From Aphrophora alni (Eukaryota; Arthropoda; Insecta; Hemiptera; Aphrophoridae), in the NCBI GenBank assembly GCA_963513935.1, contig OY740768.1, positions 45,688,368-45,752,367 on the forward strand: a stretch of DNA of 64,000 bases, written 5' to 3'. The notes beneath the pieces are model-generated. The model had not been told where the DNA came from, made no database searches, and was given only the letters and a program-made list of their open reading frames with translations. Made by a program: the position numbers and the translations under genes. Shown piece by piece: positions 18,832-31,700 of the stretch. Position 1 is the stretch's first letter, and each line of letters opens with the position of its first letter.

Positions 18832-21300
18832 CTTAGTACTTAGCTTCAGTATAATACAGGGCATGTCACAGTACTAAGTTAGTTCTAAAGTTTCATTATT
18901 GTAACTTGTGTCACTGAAGATGGCGACATTATTGTCAAAACGCGATTCACTTAATAAACCTAATATTTGTGAATTTTTAAGTTCAAGTTTAATTTAATTT
19001 TAAAACATTTCATAAGTCAAGCTCAATATTTATTTATAATAACATGAGGTTAAAATAATTTTTCAAAGTATAAAATAAACATTTTTTTAAACCAATTTCT
19101 AGATATAAGCCTTCACCTACTTTGTGACACCGTTCAAATGAGTTTTATAAATCAGTTTGACACCCCTTCCATGCTGTCATACTCATTAAAACCCTACATA
19201 TGTGAGGTGTAACCGATTATAGATTTAATAACAGCATTTAAACATGTGAGCTTTGCGCTTAACAGTACAGTTTCATAATTTAAAATATTTTTTTTAACTG
19301 ATGTCATGGCCAATTTTGTTGCAATAGATTGTCAATTCAAATGAAAATCCCATGACAGGCTTGTTATTAAAATTCCACTTAAGTATGTTCTAGATATTTA
19401 TAAATACTTAAAAAGTAAAACGTAAACTTTTAAAATACTTAATGTCAACAATCATTTTCAAACTAATTATTACCTTAAAGTTATAATGAGCTTATTAGGT
19501 TCAAGTTTAATATTAAGTTTTCACTTTTCTCGACGATTTGAGTTCTTAATTCCTCACTTTCAAATGGTTCATTTATTTGTAGGTTTATTTGAAATATGCC
19601 TCTAGGGATACATTTAAAGATTTACATATGGTACAAGTCACATTTAATGATTATATTTGGGAGTAAAACGTTTAGGGCATAAAAGTATTTTGAGAAGTGA
19701 CTATCGCTTATTATCTAAAACAGGTAGTTGGAATGTCTCAGAGTTTTGAAGTTTTCTATTCTACGGAATGATAAGATTTTATCAAAATAAGATATTTAAC
19801 AGTAAAAATATTGGTTGCTTTCCAAATATTTATAATATTTTTTGACAGCATTCTTATGATATTCATAAAACTAATTATTTTAAGCTCCGAGTACAAATTT
19901 TAAATCCTCTGAATGTACATACCCTGTAAATAGAATAGGCCTAAATAAATCGAACAGGAAACAAAAATCTACTAAAATAAAAAAAAATTTATTTTTTAAG
20001 AATGTAATTAACAAATTGTAATAATTTAATAACAATGTAATAAAATTAAAATTAAAATTTTAAAAATTTTCATTTATTTCTTCGGTTGTTAATCTTTTTA
20101 ACTTTTAATAAAGTATATTTGCTGTTAATTAAATAACGTAAGTCTGAAGATAAGAGATCAAATCCAAGTAAGCTTTATTTTCCTTCCACCCTTATTCCCT
20201 AATTTATTTATAAGGGAATTTTTAATATAAATTATATCTATTAATAAATACCTTCCTTAATAGGAAAATCTATAGCAAAATATCCGTAGAATAAATCTAT
20301 GGAAGTCACTACAACTCTCATAATACCTTGAAATACAAACCATTCATACCAATATTCATACCTGTACATAAATGTATTTACTAATTACTCACTACGCTCT
20401 CATATCAAATCGGTTTTTATATAATCTTGTAACTACAGTACTAGTCTTACAACTACTTAAAATAAGTCGGTGTGTGCAGCCATGATTGTCTATATACAAT
20501 TATATCTAAATGTGTTTTCAAAGGCTTCAGCCCTGGTCTGTAGGGGGGAATAATTGTTTAAAATATAACCTAATAAACTGTAAGAAAACATTGCATACAC
20601 ATTCTCACTCACTCGTACCTAAAACCAAATCAAAACTACTCGTCCCCAAAAATGTTAGTTTAGTCAGTCAAAAGTGAAAATGGCTAATTGTCGTAACTTA
20701 AAGAATTTATATTGGTCTTAAACTTGTTTCACTTGTACCATAAAAGCGCCCTCAACGTAAATAAACTTACGGTATATGACGACGGTAAAGGTACTTTTTC
20801 CCAAATTAATCCATAACAGTTAATTTAAAAACACGCAGAATGTAAGCTATAAATCTTTATATTTCACTAATATTTTAATGAAATTGATAGAGAGCCTATT
20901 AAAAAATGAAAATTCTTTTTAAACAGCACCATAGCCTTTTTTTCTTTTTTATTAATAACTTACCAACCAGTATTATAGCAGAGATAACACATACGGTTTT
21001 GGGATCGTGAAATTTAATCAAAATTGTTAAAGCCAATTTAGAGAAAATATAATTTTGTGTTGTTGAAAAAATTAAAATAACTCCCACGATATGATAAAAT
21101 TATAGGCCTACCCACATACCTAAATTGATTAAAATCTGTCCACGGATTTGGGCTGTAAACAACTTCATAGACGATAAACACCAGAAACAAAATACACTTT
21201 TATGGATTCAGAGAAACTAAAAATGGATACACAGTCTGTTCAAATAAATACGACTTCGATCTTATGAACCCATCACATAACTTTCTGTATACTAGTGTGG
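18832..21300. other. AT-rich spacer, no gene seen
   Basis: Nothing coding was recognised. The only notable item is the CTGAAGATG...AAAACGCG module at 18913-18943, listed separately. Confidence 0.45.
18913..18943 (+). repeat. CTGANGATG...AAACG hairpin module, copy 1
   Basis: Reads CTGAAGATG, a short stem-forming GAC...GTC, then AAAACGCG. The same plan recurs at 41483-41514 (minus), 41575-41595 (plus) and 42764-42795 (minus). The CTGANGA and GAAA boxes resemble the two conserved boxes of hammerhead ribozymes, but here the second box is AAAA and the helices outside the core were not established. Confidence 0.45.
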
Positions 21301-21304
21301 TTGA

Positions 21305-21319
21305 GGTTAGGTTAGGTTA
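21305..21319 (+). repeat. Interstitial TTAGG tract (3 units)
   Basis: Three GGTTA repeats, i.e. the TTAGG telomere motif typical of insects. Too short to indicate a telomere; it could be chance or a repair insertion. Confidence 0.6.
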
Positions 21320-24300
21320 CAATACAATTCTTGTAAATGTTTACCTACTAGCTCTCTAGCTCGTGCTAATAGACTTGCTATAAATGTTAATTTCATGCTG
21401 CGTACAGGCGATAATGATGACTACTAATGTACGGTATGTCGACAAACTTTTTGTCTGATTCAATAGGCCATGAAAAGTGAGGACTAATAAAAACATAACT
21501 GAGATGTAAATGTTGTGTGATGATTATATAATCTATAGTCTACCACTCATACTGGATAAGTAAAATACAACAGAAGCCGTTAAATATTACAGATTCATTT
21601 AAATATCCGATTAGATTGCCTAAATTGAATAATATAAGCCAAGAAGATTCACTCTTTAATAATGTCAGACATGGTGGTCTAATTGGTACACAAATCCGGG
21701 TTCAAAATCTTATTTTCATTCAATAATTTTCAATCATTATTTTATTTCCTTTCTACAAAGTATCTACAACCAATTAAATTACTTTAACCTGGCATGTTAT
21801 GTTGAATAAAAGTAAATCGCTAACTTTAAATTGCACTTCATTCTCATTCAATTTATGCAATTAAAAAACAACTTTTCCATTGGAGAAATTAAATAACTAA
21901 ATCCGCTATTTGTAGTTTAAAGTAATAACTTTTAATTATATCATAGGGTTAATTTATTAATTTCTTCTTTTTTTTTTTTTTTCATAATACAAAGTGACTT
22001 TTTTCAGGTTTGTGACTTAGAAAGTTATAATTAATTCAAATCGTTTCAATACATTTTAAATTTTTTACAAAACAATGTTTTCATATCCATGTTATTAATG
22101 GACACAATAATTGCACTCATTTTTCACTCAGTTGATGAATTTTTAGAATCATTTGTTTTCGGTATTCGAAGAATTTAAATAAAAAACTATGTCGTTTCAA
22201 CAATAATTTCCTATTTTTTTGGAGGCATAAACCATAACCCTTCACATTTAACAACATTACATAAACATTTCCAGATCAATTAATTTTACAATACGCCTTT
22301 GAATGGCCCTATTAATAATAATGTTATTATTATTTTATAAGTAACAATTGACTTGCAATTTTAGTTCGAATTATTTTAACAGATGGGTATTGTGTACAGA
22401 ATAAAATTTAAAGAAATAAACTCAAATCATATAGGCTCCAACCGAATCGTATAGGGTCAAAATTGGAATTTTTTGTTCGAACAAAAGGTACAAATACATT
22501 TTAGAAATAAATGTAGTGTCTTTATGTTCATATTATCAATACTTCTTAAAACTACGCAAAATATTCATTTAATTGATATATTTAAGAAAGGCATTTCATA
22601 AAATTGAGCTAACCTAACCTGCCATTTAATTAACTCTAATTATATAATTTCGTAGTAAATTAATTAACCTTTATGCACATTTAACTAAATCTGGATAGCA
22701 TGATTTGACAACACACTTTCAATGGGCTAATTAATATATTAACTCCAAAACTACTCATTCGAAATTTTAATTCAGATCGTTTTAACTTTTGGTTACATCT
22801 GAATATAAAATAATGCATACCGTACAGGCTAACCTGATTTTTTTAATACAGTATATATTTATCGTTTGTTTTCTCACACATAGATACAATTACTATTTAG
22901 AGATAAATTTGTGTTTTTGTCTATAGACCTCCAAATTAAAAAAAAAAATTAATAAATAAAAATAAAAAAAAAATGCTTTAAAGTAATCTTCTTGGATTGG
23001 ATAACTGTCATTTCAAGCAATAACCTGTAATTAATTAACTTTCCAATTTAAAAATGTTATCGAAATCTCAACAACAATTATTTTTCATTAGATATTTGAG
23101 TTCAGATCATTTTTAAAATGTAGGTATTTTTGTGAATTTAAGGTTACACTTCAGCATAAATCCAATCGAACCATTGTAGATTTAGCGATTTCAGAAAATT
23201 TCATTTTTACGTTTGTTTTCTTCTAGGTGTAAATAAAATTGTTTTATCTCCATTCAAGGAATGAGAAAATAATACTTTATAATCTATGGAGAAGAAGATT
23301 GTTAAACAAATAGTTACAGAAAGACAGATATTTGGTATAGGCCCTATTCAGTTTGATTTTATTACTGTCATAGTTCCACGTAAACACAATACTCTCACAC
23401 AGAAAGTTTAAAAATTCACTATATTAGAATGTTTAAAACATAAAATAACTTTTTCGTAGTACTGTACATTAAAAATAAATTATAACTCAAGACACGTCAT
23501 TTATAAATAGTTCATACCCTCTAAAAACAAATTTTACCTTTCAACGACCAATTTTAAAATAATTTTTTTAATATTATAATCAATATTCTACGTAATAATA
23601 AACGCGTTACCATTTATACAATTGACAACTTAACTTTTAGCCAAATACAATTTATTACTTGGTACATTTATTTTTTAATGTAAGTAAATAATGTGCATAC
23701 ATTAATTTTGTTTACAAAAAACTATTCGAAATGAAAAGTTTAAACTATAACTCATACAACGAAAAACAATGACCTAACCTAAATTTACCTTATCAGTGAA
23801 GATAACACGCAAAGATAAACACTGACCTTCACAACAACAATTACCGACGTGAAACCATCGACAAAGTCTGCCACGAAATGATTCTCCTTGCATCGTACCC
23901 ACCCCCCTTCCCTCCCCTCCCCACCTCAAGCTCGTCACGTGGTACTCCCCCTTAACCTTTGCTTCCTTCTAAATGTAATTTGGACATAATTTACAACCTT
24001 TCCCTTAATTTAATAAAACACTAGCATTTCACAATTTCTTGGAACACTTATTACTTTTTAAGAGAAAAGCGTTCAACTCTAATTCTCAATGAATTACGTA
24101 ATTTTGTTATTTACAAGACCTTTGATTGTATCTATAGTATAATAAAATCAACAGGTGTGTTATTGCCATATTGATAACATGCATTTCCTTATAGATATAT
24201 TACTATATTGGCATTAACATATAAATCTTTTTATATTGTTTCAGATAATTACGATTCATAATTGAAATATGAAATGTGTTCAATAACAAAACATTTAAGC

Positions 24301-26810
24301 CTACACAAAATCTTTTAATAATAATTAATTTCAGAGAGAGTAACGTCAAACCCCTAAACTAGAATTTTTATTGGAATTGACAAGTCTAACATCAGAGAAT
24401 TTTATATATTTTTAGTTTTCGTAAAAACTTTAAAAAAAAAATAAAAAAAAAAATCTTTTGTTTCATTTTTATTGAATAAGAGTTTAGAAAATAACATTTG
24501 TTCAAAATTGTATTTAGAGTATTCGGTATATAAAAGTCGTCCAATATTTTGTCAACATGCTCCAAGCACGATTTTAAGAAGAAAAGTTGCTATTAACATC
24601 TATCCGTAATAGCTTCATTTTCCGCCTGAATTTTATTTTTGTGAAGATTCATATAAATTCATAATTATGGAAACGGAAATGATGTAATAATATAAGTAAC
24701 CTTTTACCAGAACAGTAAATACCAAAATTTTATTTATACTACTTCAAAATGACCAAAAGGGATAAATATTTCAAAAACATTTAACTTTAAAAAATGTATA
24801 ACTACCTAACATTGTCATTTTACCAACTACCAAACAATGATATTTATATTTTTTCTGTAGGTCAAAACGTATAGAGTAATCAATATAAAAATAAAAACAT
24901 TATTTATTGGTAATTATTACTAGGTATTATTTATATCTAATACAATCAATAATAAGGAATCAATATAAGGAATCATAAACTTCCTGTTGTTGTTTTTTTA
25001 TTTATGTATTTATTTTTTTTTTTTTTTGTATAGACAATTCTGTTATCTCTTTACCAACTTAAAATGTAAAAATTCCGTTATGTTTCTTGTTAAAAGAGGA
25101 AAATATTTTATCTCTTGTAAATAAAGTTAATGGTAATTCCACATGGCGTTTTGAAAATATACAAAATAAGGTTAAGTTTTTGATATACAGGTAAAAAAAT
25201 ACATAAATAAAAATGCATATGCTAAATCTGGATTCAAAATTTCATCAACTCACAAGGTTAGAAGCATATTTACTAAAAACACAAACAGAACGACAGACGT
25301 AAAATGAAGCATTTTCGGAAATACGTTTATAGGAAATTGTTTTCTTAAATTGATGCAAGGAACATGTTCATAAAGTATCGGACACTATTTAGTATACAAT
25401 CTTTATAAAGATTAACATATTAGCATACTAATATCATATAATATCTTGATTATATATCAATATAAGATTAATATTTTGAATAATTAAAATTGTGTTATTG
25501 CCACACTGGTAGAATATACGATATCATAGACTCATAGAGTACAACCTTTACATATGACAACTTATCTGACCTCTGAAACGTCTCAAAAATGTTTGTATTT
25601 CATTAAAATCTTGTGAAACATTCATCCTATAAAGACGATCTCGGTTAAATTGATTTTATTAATCAGCAAACTTTTAAAATCGGGGACGCATTCAAAATCT
25701 TTAGAAAATCGTCATTACCGGTACCGACTTTATAAACACAACAGTTCACCATCTGAAAGAACGAAAAATACATATGAGAATACACTTAGACATATAAAAA
25801 TAAAATTAGATAAACAATAAAAGCAGTTTAGTTGCCAAATCCATCTCTTATAGAAAATTTGTTTATTGTTTCATAATATACCTACATTATGCGCGGAGAA
25901 ATATTACATATTGCAACTATAACACAAATATTCTCATATATTTTAGGAGCTACAAATCATTATCTGTTTGTTTTAAGACCAGCTGTTACAGATTATCTCG
26001 TGAAATATTTCTAGTAAACGAAACTTAAACTAAACTTTGCAAGAAACAACTGTTTGTATTTTTACGTAATGCTTTTAAAATGGTCTGAGTAATTTTATTT
26101 CGAGCTTTAAGTAATTAAATTTAACTTTAATTTATTATTATTTTTTAATTTTATTTATTTATTCCTTTCAGTGAGATCTTATCATAAAACAGAACATTTA
26201 ATTTAATTAACTTTTAGACAAATATAGGCTACTCCAGCTCTTTAGACGAAGCGGTGAAGAAGTGGGTGGAAAAATAGCTTTCATTAGAAGCGCCTTTACT
26301 TATAATTACATAATGACTTGCGTAAACCTAATGTAAGAATCACTATAACAAAATAAATTGTGCACAAATGTTGCACACACTCTTACACAAGAACAAACTC
26401 ATCTACGAATATCTTAACATCCATATTCTGTCCATCATAAAGCTTTCCCTCTATATACGGAATGAGAATGTAAAAATAACCTCAATGTTCTTATCTCACA
26501 TCTGCAAATCAGCTCTATCGAACATTTTCAGCTCTACTCTGCCTCCCCCATATTGAATTGAAGCCTATACGAATAATTTTAAAATTTAAATGCTGTACTG
26601 TAAAGTTTAAAATTTGTAAATAGTGTAAACATTTTATAAACTACTATATAAGTTTAATATTTAATAATTACCACACTAATTTTAAATACTGATGTCCATA
26701 TTTCATTAAAATCTGTAGTACTTACTTTCATAACTTACGCTTGATACAACAGCGTTAGACGCCATTTCATTAAAATATTAGTTCTTTAGTAGTTAACATA
26801 TACCTGAGCC
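21320..26810. other. 5.5 kb AT-rich spacer, no gene seen
   Basis: No recognisable coding or large repeat. Minor items are homopolymer A/T runs (about 21967-21982, 22938-22975, 24432-24455), a tRNA-like scrap (21663-21711) and a C-rich tract (about 23898-23955). A stretch near 26232-26278 gives a short DEAVKKWVEK-like frame that might be transposase-derived but is too short to assign. Confidence 0.4.
21663..21711 (+). other. tRNA-like scrap with B-box-like GGGTTCAAAATC
   Basis: GGTGGTCTAATTGGTACAC followed closely by AATCCGGGTTCAAAATC resembles tRNA D-arm and T-arm sequences with the anticodon region missing. It is probably a truncated tRNA-derived repeat, not a functional tRNA. Confidence 0.25.
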
Positions 26811-26812
26811 GT

Positions 26813-27740
26813 GTCTATTAAATAACGGACAGGTCTGAACCTGCTCAACAAACATCAACACTCCCTGCCGTTGAGGTGATTGTAGGTCATTGTTTAATAC
26901 AGTTTCGTTGCACTGTTAAAAGAATTTGTGAGTTTCTAACATGAAAAAAAAATTGTGCCAAGAGGGTTTCTAAGGTTCTCACATCAGAGCAAAAAGACAC
27001 CACCAAGAAATTTACCCAACTTTATGAAGGCGACAACAACATTTTCCAAACAGTCTTTACTTTTGACGAAACCGGATCTTGAGACTAGATACCTGAGAAT
27101 TAATAACAGTCAATGTACTGGAAAAAAACTCCCATCACAGAAAATAGGAAAAGCTCGCCGAAGCAAATCCAAAGTTAAAGCCAAGCTCATTGTGTTATAT
27201 TTTGCACTTACTTTTGGCAGGATGGGTTCAGAAGGCACATAATTTATTGTTTACACACATTATTATTAAGGAAACTCGAAAAAACTGAGAGGAAGAGTTA
27301 AAAAATGCCAGAACTGTGGTAAAGTAGTTTCACTCTTAATCAGAACATTTGTTTGGGGGATTACCCCACGAAAACCTACCATCTATCACTGATGAGCAAG
27401 TCCTGGACAATGTGCCAACTCATACATAGCACTTTCTGTAAAGCAGTTTTGGGCAGACAAACTATTTCACTGGAATGTGAAATCACCATGTCCTCCACAT
27501 TTCGAATGTAATTTTTTTGTTTTCCTTAAGTGAAAATGTGCGCTTAAAGTAATAAGTTTTGAATTAGTTTATACAGTAAAAATTGAAACAGGAGAGGTAC
27601 TAAAACAGCTGACATGCTGCATGACTTCGACCAAAGAATGGAAAACAAAGACTAATTGGTCTTTATTGAAGGGGTCAATCATTATAATAAATATGAGTTA
27701 TTGTATCAGTCTCGCGTATAATTTCTATTTTATTGAAGAA
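26813..27740 (+). pseudogene. Decayed mariner-family transposon with transposase remnant
   Basis: From about 26951 the plus strand reads, across several frames, in the order of a mariner transposase. NCAKRVSKVLTSEQK is the segment before the catalytic domain. TFDETGS (Asp at 27064) matches the GDETWV motif. ARRSKSKVKAKLIVLYF (about 27150-27205) matches the R-SKSKVK-LIVFFD block. LDNVPTHT (27403-27426) matches HDNAPAHT with the second Asp. PPHFECNFFVFL (about 27490) matches the PPYSPDLAPCDFF block but is shortened, so the third Asp is absent. A TA at 26811-26812 precedes CCGTGTCTATTAAATAACGG-like sequence that may be the 5' TIR. The 3' TIR is uncertain (27680-27740). Multiple stops and indels make it inactive. 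The N-terminal DNA-binding domain is missing, so it is internally deleted. Confidence 0.8.
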
Positions 27741-28528
27741 ATTGTTTTCAGCTAATAAATTTAAGAGGAGATTTTGTGTTTTCTTTCTATCTAATATAAA
27801 TTTTGGGTTACAATATTTATTTTTACTTAGTTCATTATGAATTTCATCTATCCACTAATTTGAAACAAAATCTAGTTAACTGCTTCTGAACAACAAGTGC
27901 TGATGGATTAATTGACATTATGAAGTTATATCAAATAGGCTATAAAAAAATAAAGATAAAAATAATCCCAAAATTAACCAAAATGTAGTGTTTCCATTTT
28001 TGCACCATGAAATCACAAGTTAGTAGCACATTTAGTATAAATAACAAACGGTGAAGCCAACATTTCTATTTCAGACACTTACTAATGAAAAGAAAAATCA
28101 ACAAAGCCATATGACTTTCATATAAGCCATAACAACAATGAAATTAATGAGGAGACATTAATTGTTTAGTGCTATTTGTGTAACACCGGCGAAAAGATTT
28201 TCGTATCACCACGCAAATCACAAAACATTGGGTGATATATGTCGCTTTTTTTTTCTTTTTTTTTTTTGTCCAAATATAACCTTGAACGCAACAAACGTAT
28301 TAAAGGGATAGTCAAATGTAAATAATATTCTGCCAACTAAAACAATAACTATAAATTTATTTTCTCACATATAAGTAGCATACAGAAAGTTATGTAATGG
28401 TTCAAAAATTTAAGTTGAAATTTTTTTAGTATTACCTACCCACTTTGTGGTCCTCTGATCACAAACAAATTGTTCTCGGAATCATATCTGTCTGTCATCT
28501 GTGTAATGCTCTATATCCCAAATGAATG
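27741..28528. other. AT-rich spacer, no gene seen
   Basis: Nothing coding was recognised; a T-run interrupted once lies at about 28249-28268. Confidence 0.45.
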
Positions 28529-28706
28529 GACCATTTTTTGTTAAATTTTACATGTGGTTAGATTTATAACAGTTGTTTTCTAACCTGTGGACCATTTTTT
28601 ATCAAATTTTATATTTGGGAATATTTATAACATTTGTTTTCTAACCTGTGGACCATTTTTTATGAAATTTTATATGTGGGGATATTTATAACAGTTGTTT
28701 TCTAAC
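28529..28706. repeat. 61-bp tandem repeat, 3 copies
   Basis: GACCATTTTTT recurs at 28529, 28590 and 28651, each followed by TTTATA...TAACA and TTGTTTTCTAAC. The three copies differ at several positions, so the array is old or was never homogenised. Confidence 0.85.
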
Positions 28707-31700
28707 ATGAAAATTTGCTGTATATGTTATAACACTAAAACTAAACATTTATATTTGATGAAAATTGGCTATCACCATTTGACCTAAAATTAGGTGCAAT
28801 GTATCCCCTAGAAATCTAAATAAAAATATTGGCAGTTTCAGAGTTATCGGGGAAAAACCAACAATCGCACACAAAACTGTTATGAAAACCTAATTTCTTT
28901 AAATCAACTATCAATTTTTTTCTGTATTATTAAGGTTAATCAACCAATGCGATAAGTCCTAGCTAACGGTTCAGAAACACAAAATGGTCAATACTGTCGT
29001 CATTAAAAAAATTTAAAAAACTCAAGCCTTTCCACGTAACAAAACAATTTTTTTCAGAAAATTAAAAATCTGGTTTTTCTCCGAAGATTATAAACATTTA
29101 AGAAAAATTTCAGATGGAATGTAGTAAAAAGATGCTCAAGTAATAAAGATACAGGAGGTATCTTTTATATGAGTTACGTATAATAATTTATACATGAGTC
29201 AGTAGATTATAACTACATGAGCGAAATTGAGGTGTGGTTGTAAATAGTAGTAGTAGTAGTGCTAAAGGATTGGCGAAAGTAAGGGGGTGATAGAGTATAT
29301 ATATTTTGGTTGACAGGTAATGGAGAGCTGTTTGAAAACGTGGCAAATTTTGTATATTTTGTTTATTTGAAAACAAATGGTTTTGCATTTTCCTCTTTGC
29401 ATTGTAAATTTTACAAGACCTGGGTTGGAATTATCCAAACAAAATTGTATATTATTTACTTTGGAAAATTTTACTTTTTATTTCAAATAATGTATTATTT
29501 TTAAAGAGGCAAATACACTTAGAATCTTTCAAATCCAATAATTATTTTGTATTATATAAATAATGGAAATCCAAAAACTGGGGTTGCCTCAAGGGATCCT
29601 TATTATTTATTTAATTTGTTTCTTGTAAATTTTTTCATGTTTTAAGCTCTTTGATTTTGTTACTTTTATGAGATTACAAATAGACATTTTCTGTATATGT
29701 AAATAATAAAATAAAACAAAAATGTTGATTTCAATCTAAGATTACCGAAGCTAGAGCTATATCGAGGTTAGGTTAGGTTAGGTTAGTAATATATGTAAAT
29801 ATCTTTTCCAATTTATTGTTTTTTATATTTCGCAAAATGTTGAATGGCTTTTCCATACAAAATTATTCGGGGAATGCTTAGTTATAAATAAATTTACATT
29901 TTTGATATGTGGGTGAGTAAACTATTGCAACGGTTTTTTACATGTGTAACTCTAGAAAAATCCCTACGGTACATATAAAGATTTTTCCCCTTTTTTAACA
30001 AAAAAAACTATGTTGCAAACCCATGTAAAAAAATTACAAAAATATAATATTATTGTTAAGCAATAATTTCTAAAAAAAACTAAGTTGAACTTTGACGACC
30101 GTCATTTGCACTTTATTTTATCTTATTAACTTCTTCTTCAGTACTTCTTAACTTGTACTTAAGAAGAGTTTAATACAAGTGAAACAAGTTCATATCTGAT
30201 TTAATATAAATATAGTCTAAAATAAAAGAGATTTTTGGCGGCAAATATTTTTCTTTGGTTAGTATAGTCTATCGTTTGTGAATGGGTATTTTTGAACACG
30301 TTAGAAATGTTTTTGTTTATTTTCATTTTTATTGGAATATAAAGTAACGTTCAGAATTTCTTGAACTAAACTTCCTATATAATATATTACAGTATCAATC
30401 CACAACACGTAATAATACATTTATATTCTCAGAGTATAAAACGTACAAACCCATAAACTGCTGACGAATATAATACCGCCGTGATAAAACTCGATTCAGT
30501 AAAGTTATGTATATTTTATGCAATTTACGATTTGACATTTGGGCAATAACAGTCCGTATATGCAATAAAATTGTCGCCAACAGATCCAGTAGCATATACT
30601 TAAGTTCTAAAAGTACTTTAACAAATCTACATATCAAGTTTACAATAAAATACTCGACAATAGTAAAAGATGTTATGGTCTTTAATAACTTTCAAATATT
30701 CAAAAAGTCTGTATTTCAATTTTCTACGGTCTAGAGAGTGGTCAGTGAACAGTAGAACTCGTTTTTTGGAAATTTTAAGATGTACAATAAATCGTTTTTG
30801 TAAACCTAATGTGGCTACTGCCTAGCTTACCATGTGAAGCACAAAATCTTCATAGACTAGTATCAGTACATAATACTACAGCTACTTTACACTTGAAATA
30901 ACAACACAGAGATATAAACAAAAATAACTAATTGTTAGGTTGCTTACTCCCAACATTGTATTGTAAATTAACAGTGGTTCATTGAGAGCACATTAGTAGT
31001 AAATATTTATGTTGTACCCATCTATGTATAATATAAACCCTGGAATTCTGAGCGACTGAAAAAATAAACTTTACACCTCCACTGTTGGGTGTCAAAGACT
31101 GGTGATCCAATTCGCTGGAAGGCGAATCAACTGATCCAATTACTGTTTATATTTAACTCTAATTCTCAATGATGAATATATAAAAGATACATGAGAGTAA
31201 AAACAGGATTTAAAGAAAATCTCAGGGAATAAAACAATTTAACTGTTATGTAAATAATAAATTATTTTATATTTTTGTAACTCTTTGAAACCCTATGGTA
31301 ACACTACTATTGAAAAATAAACAACTAATTATTGGCTGATGATCTTTTCTTTTACTTATGATCAGATAAAACCGTCATGAGAAAAAGTTTTATAAAAAAA
31401 TTTTTATTAAATATTTCATTTGAAATTTCTTTTAGTCTACGTTAGGCGCTGTTATACGTTAAGCATCAGAGCACCAGTGTCAGTACCTTGCAACATTGCA
31501 TGTATAAAAATCCATGAACCAAGGAAGGTTGAACAAACTATATTAAACAGTTTTTTTAACAGATGTCTACTATTAATGTAATTAGACAAACAATCCTTTA
31601 AAGTTAAGAATAAATAGAAACGAAACTGTTTTAGATGTCCTAAATTCATAGTATTGGATTTTTCATTATAGCTTTATATCTTCAGAACCGGAGAGAAGAT

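Noticed and set aside
26232..26278. Short DEAVKKWVEK-like stretch resembling a transposase C terminus
   Set aside because: Only about 15 residues, with no supporting blocks on either side.
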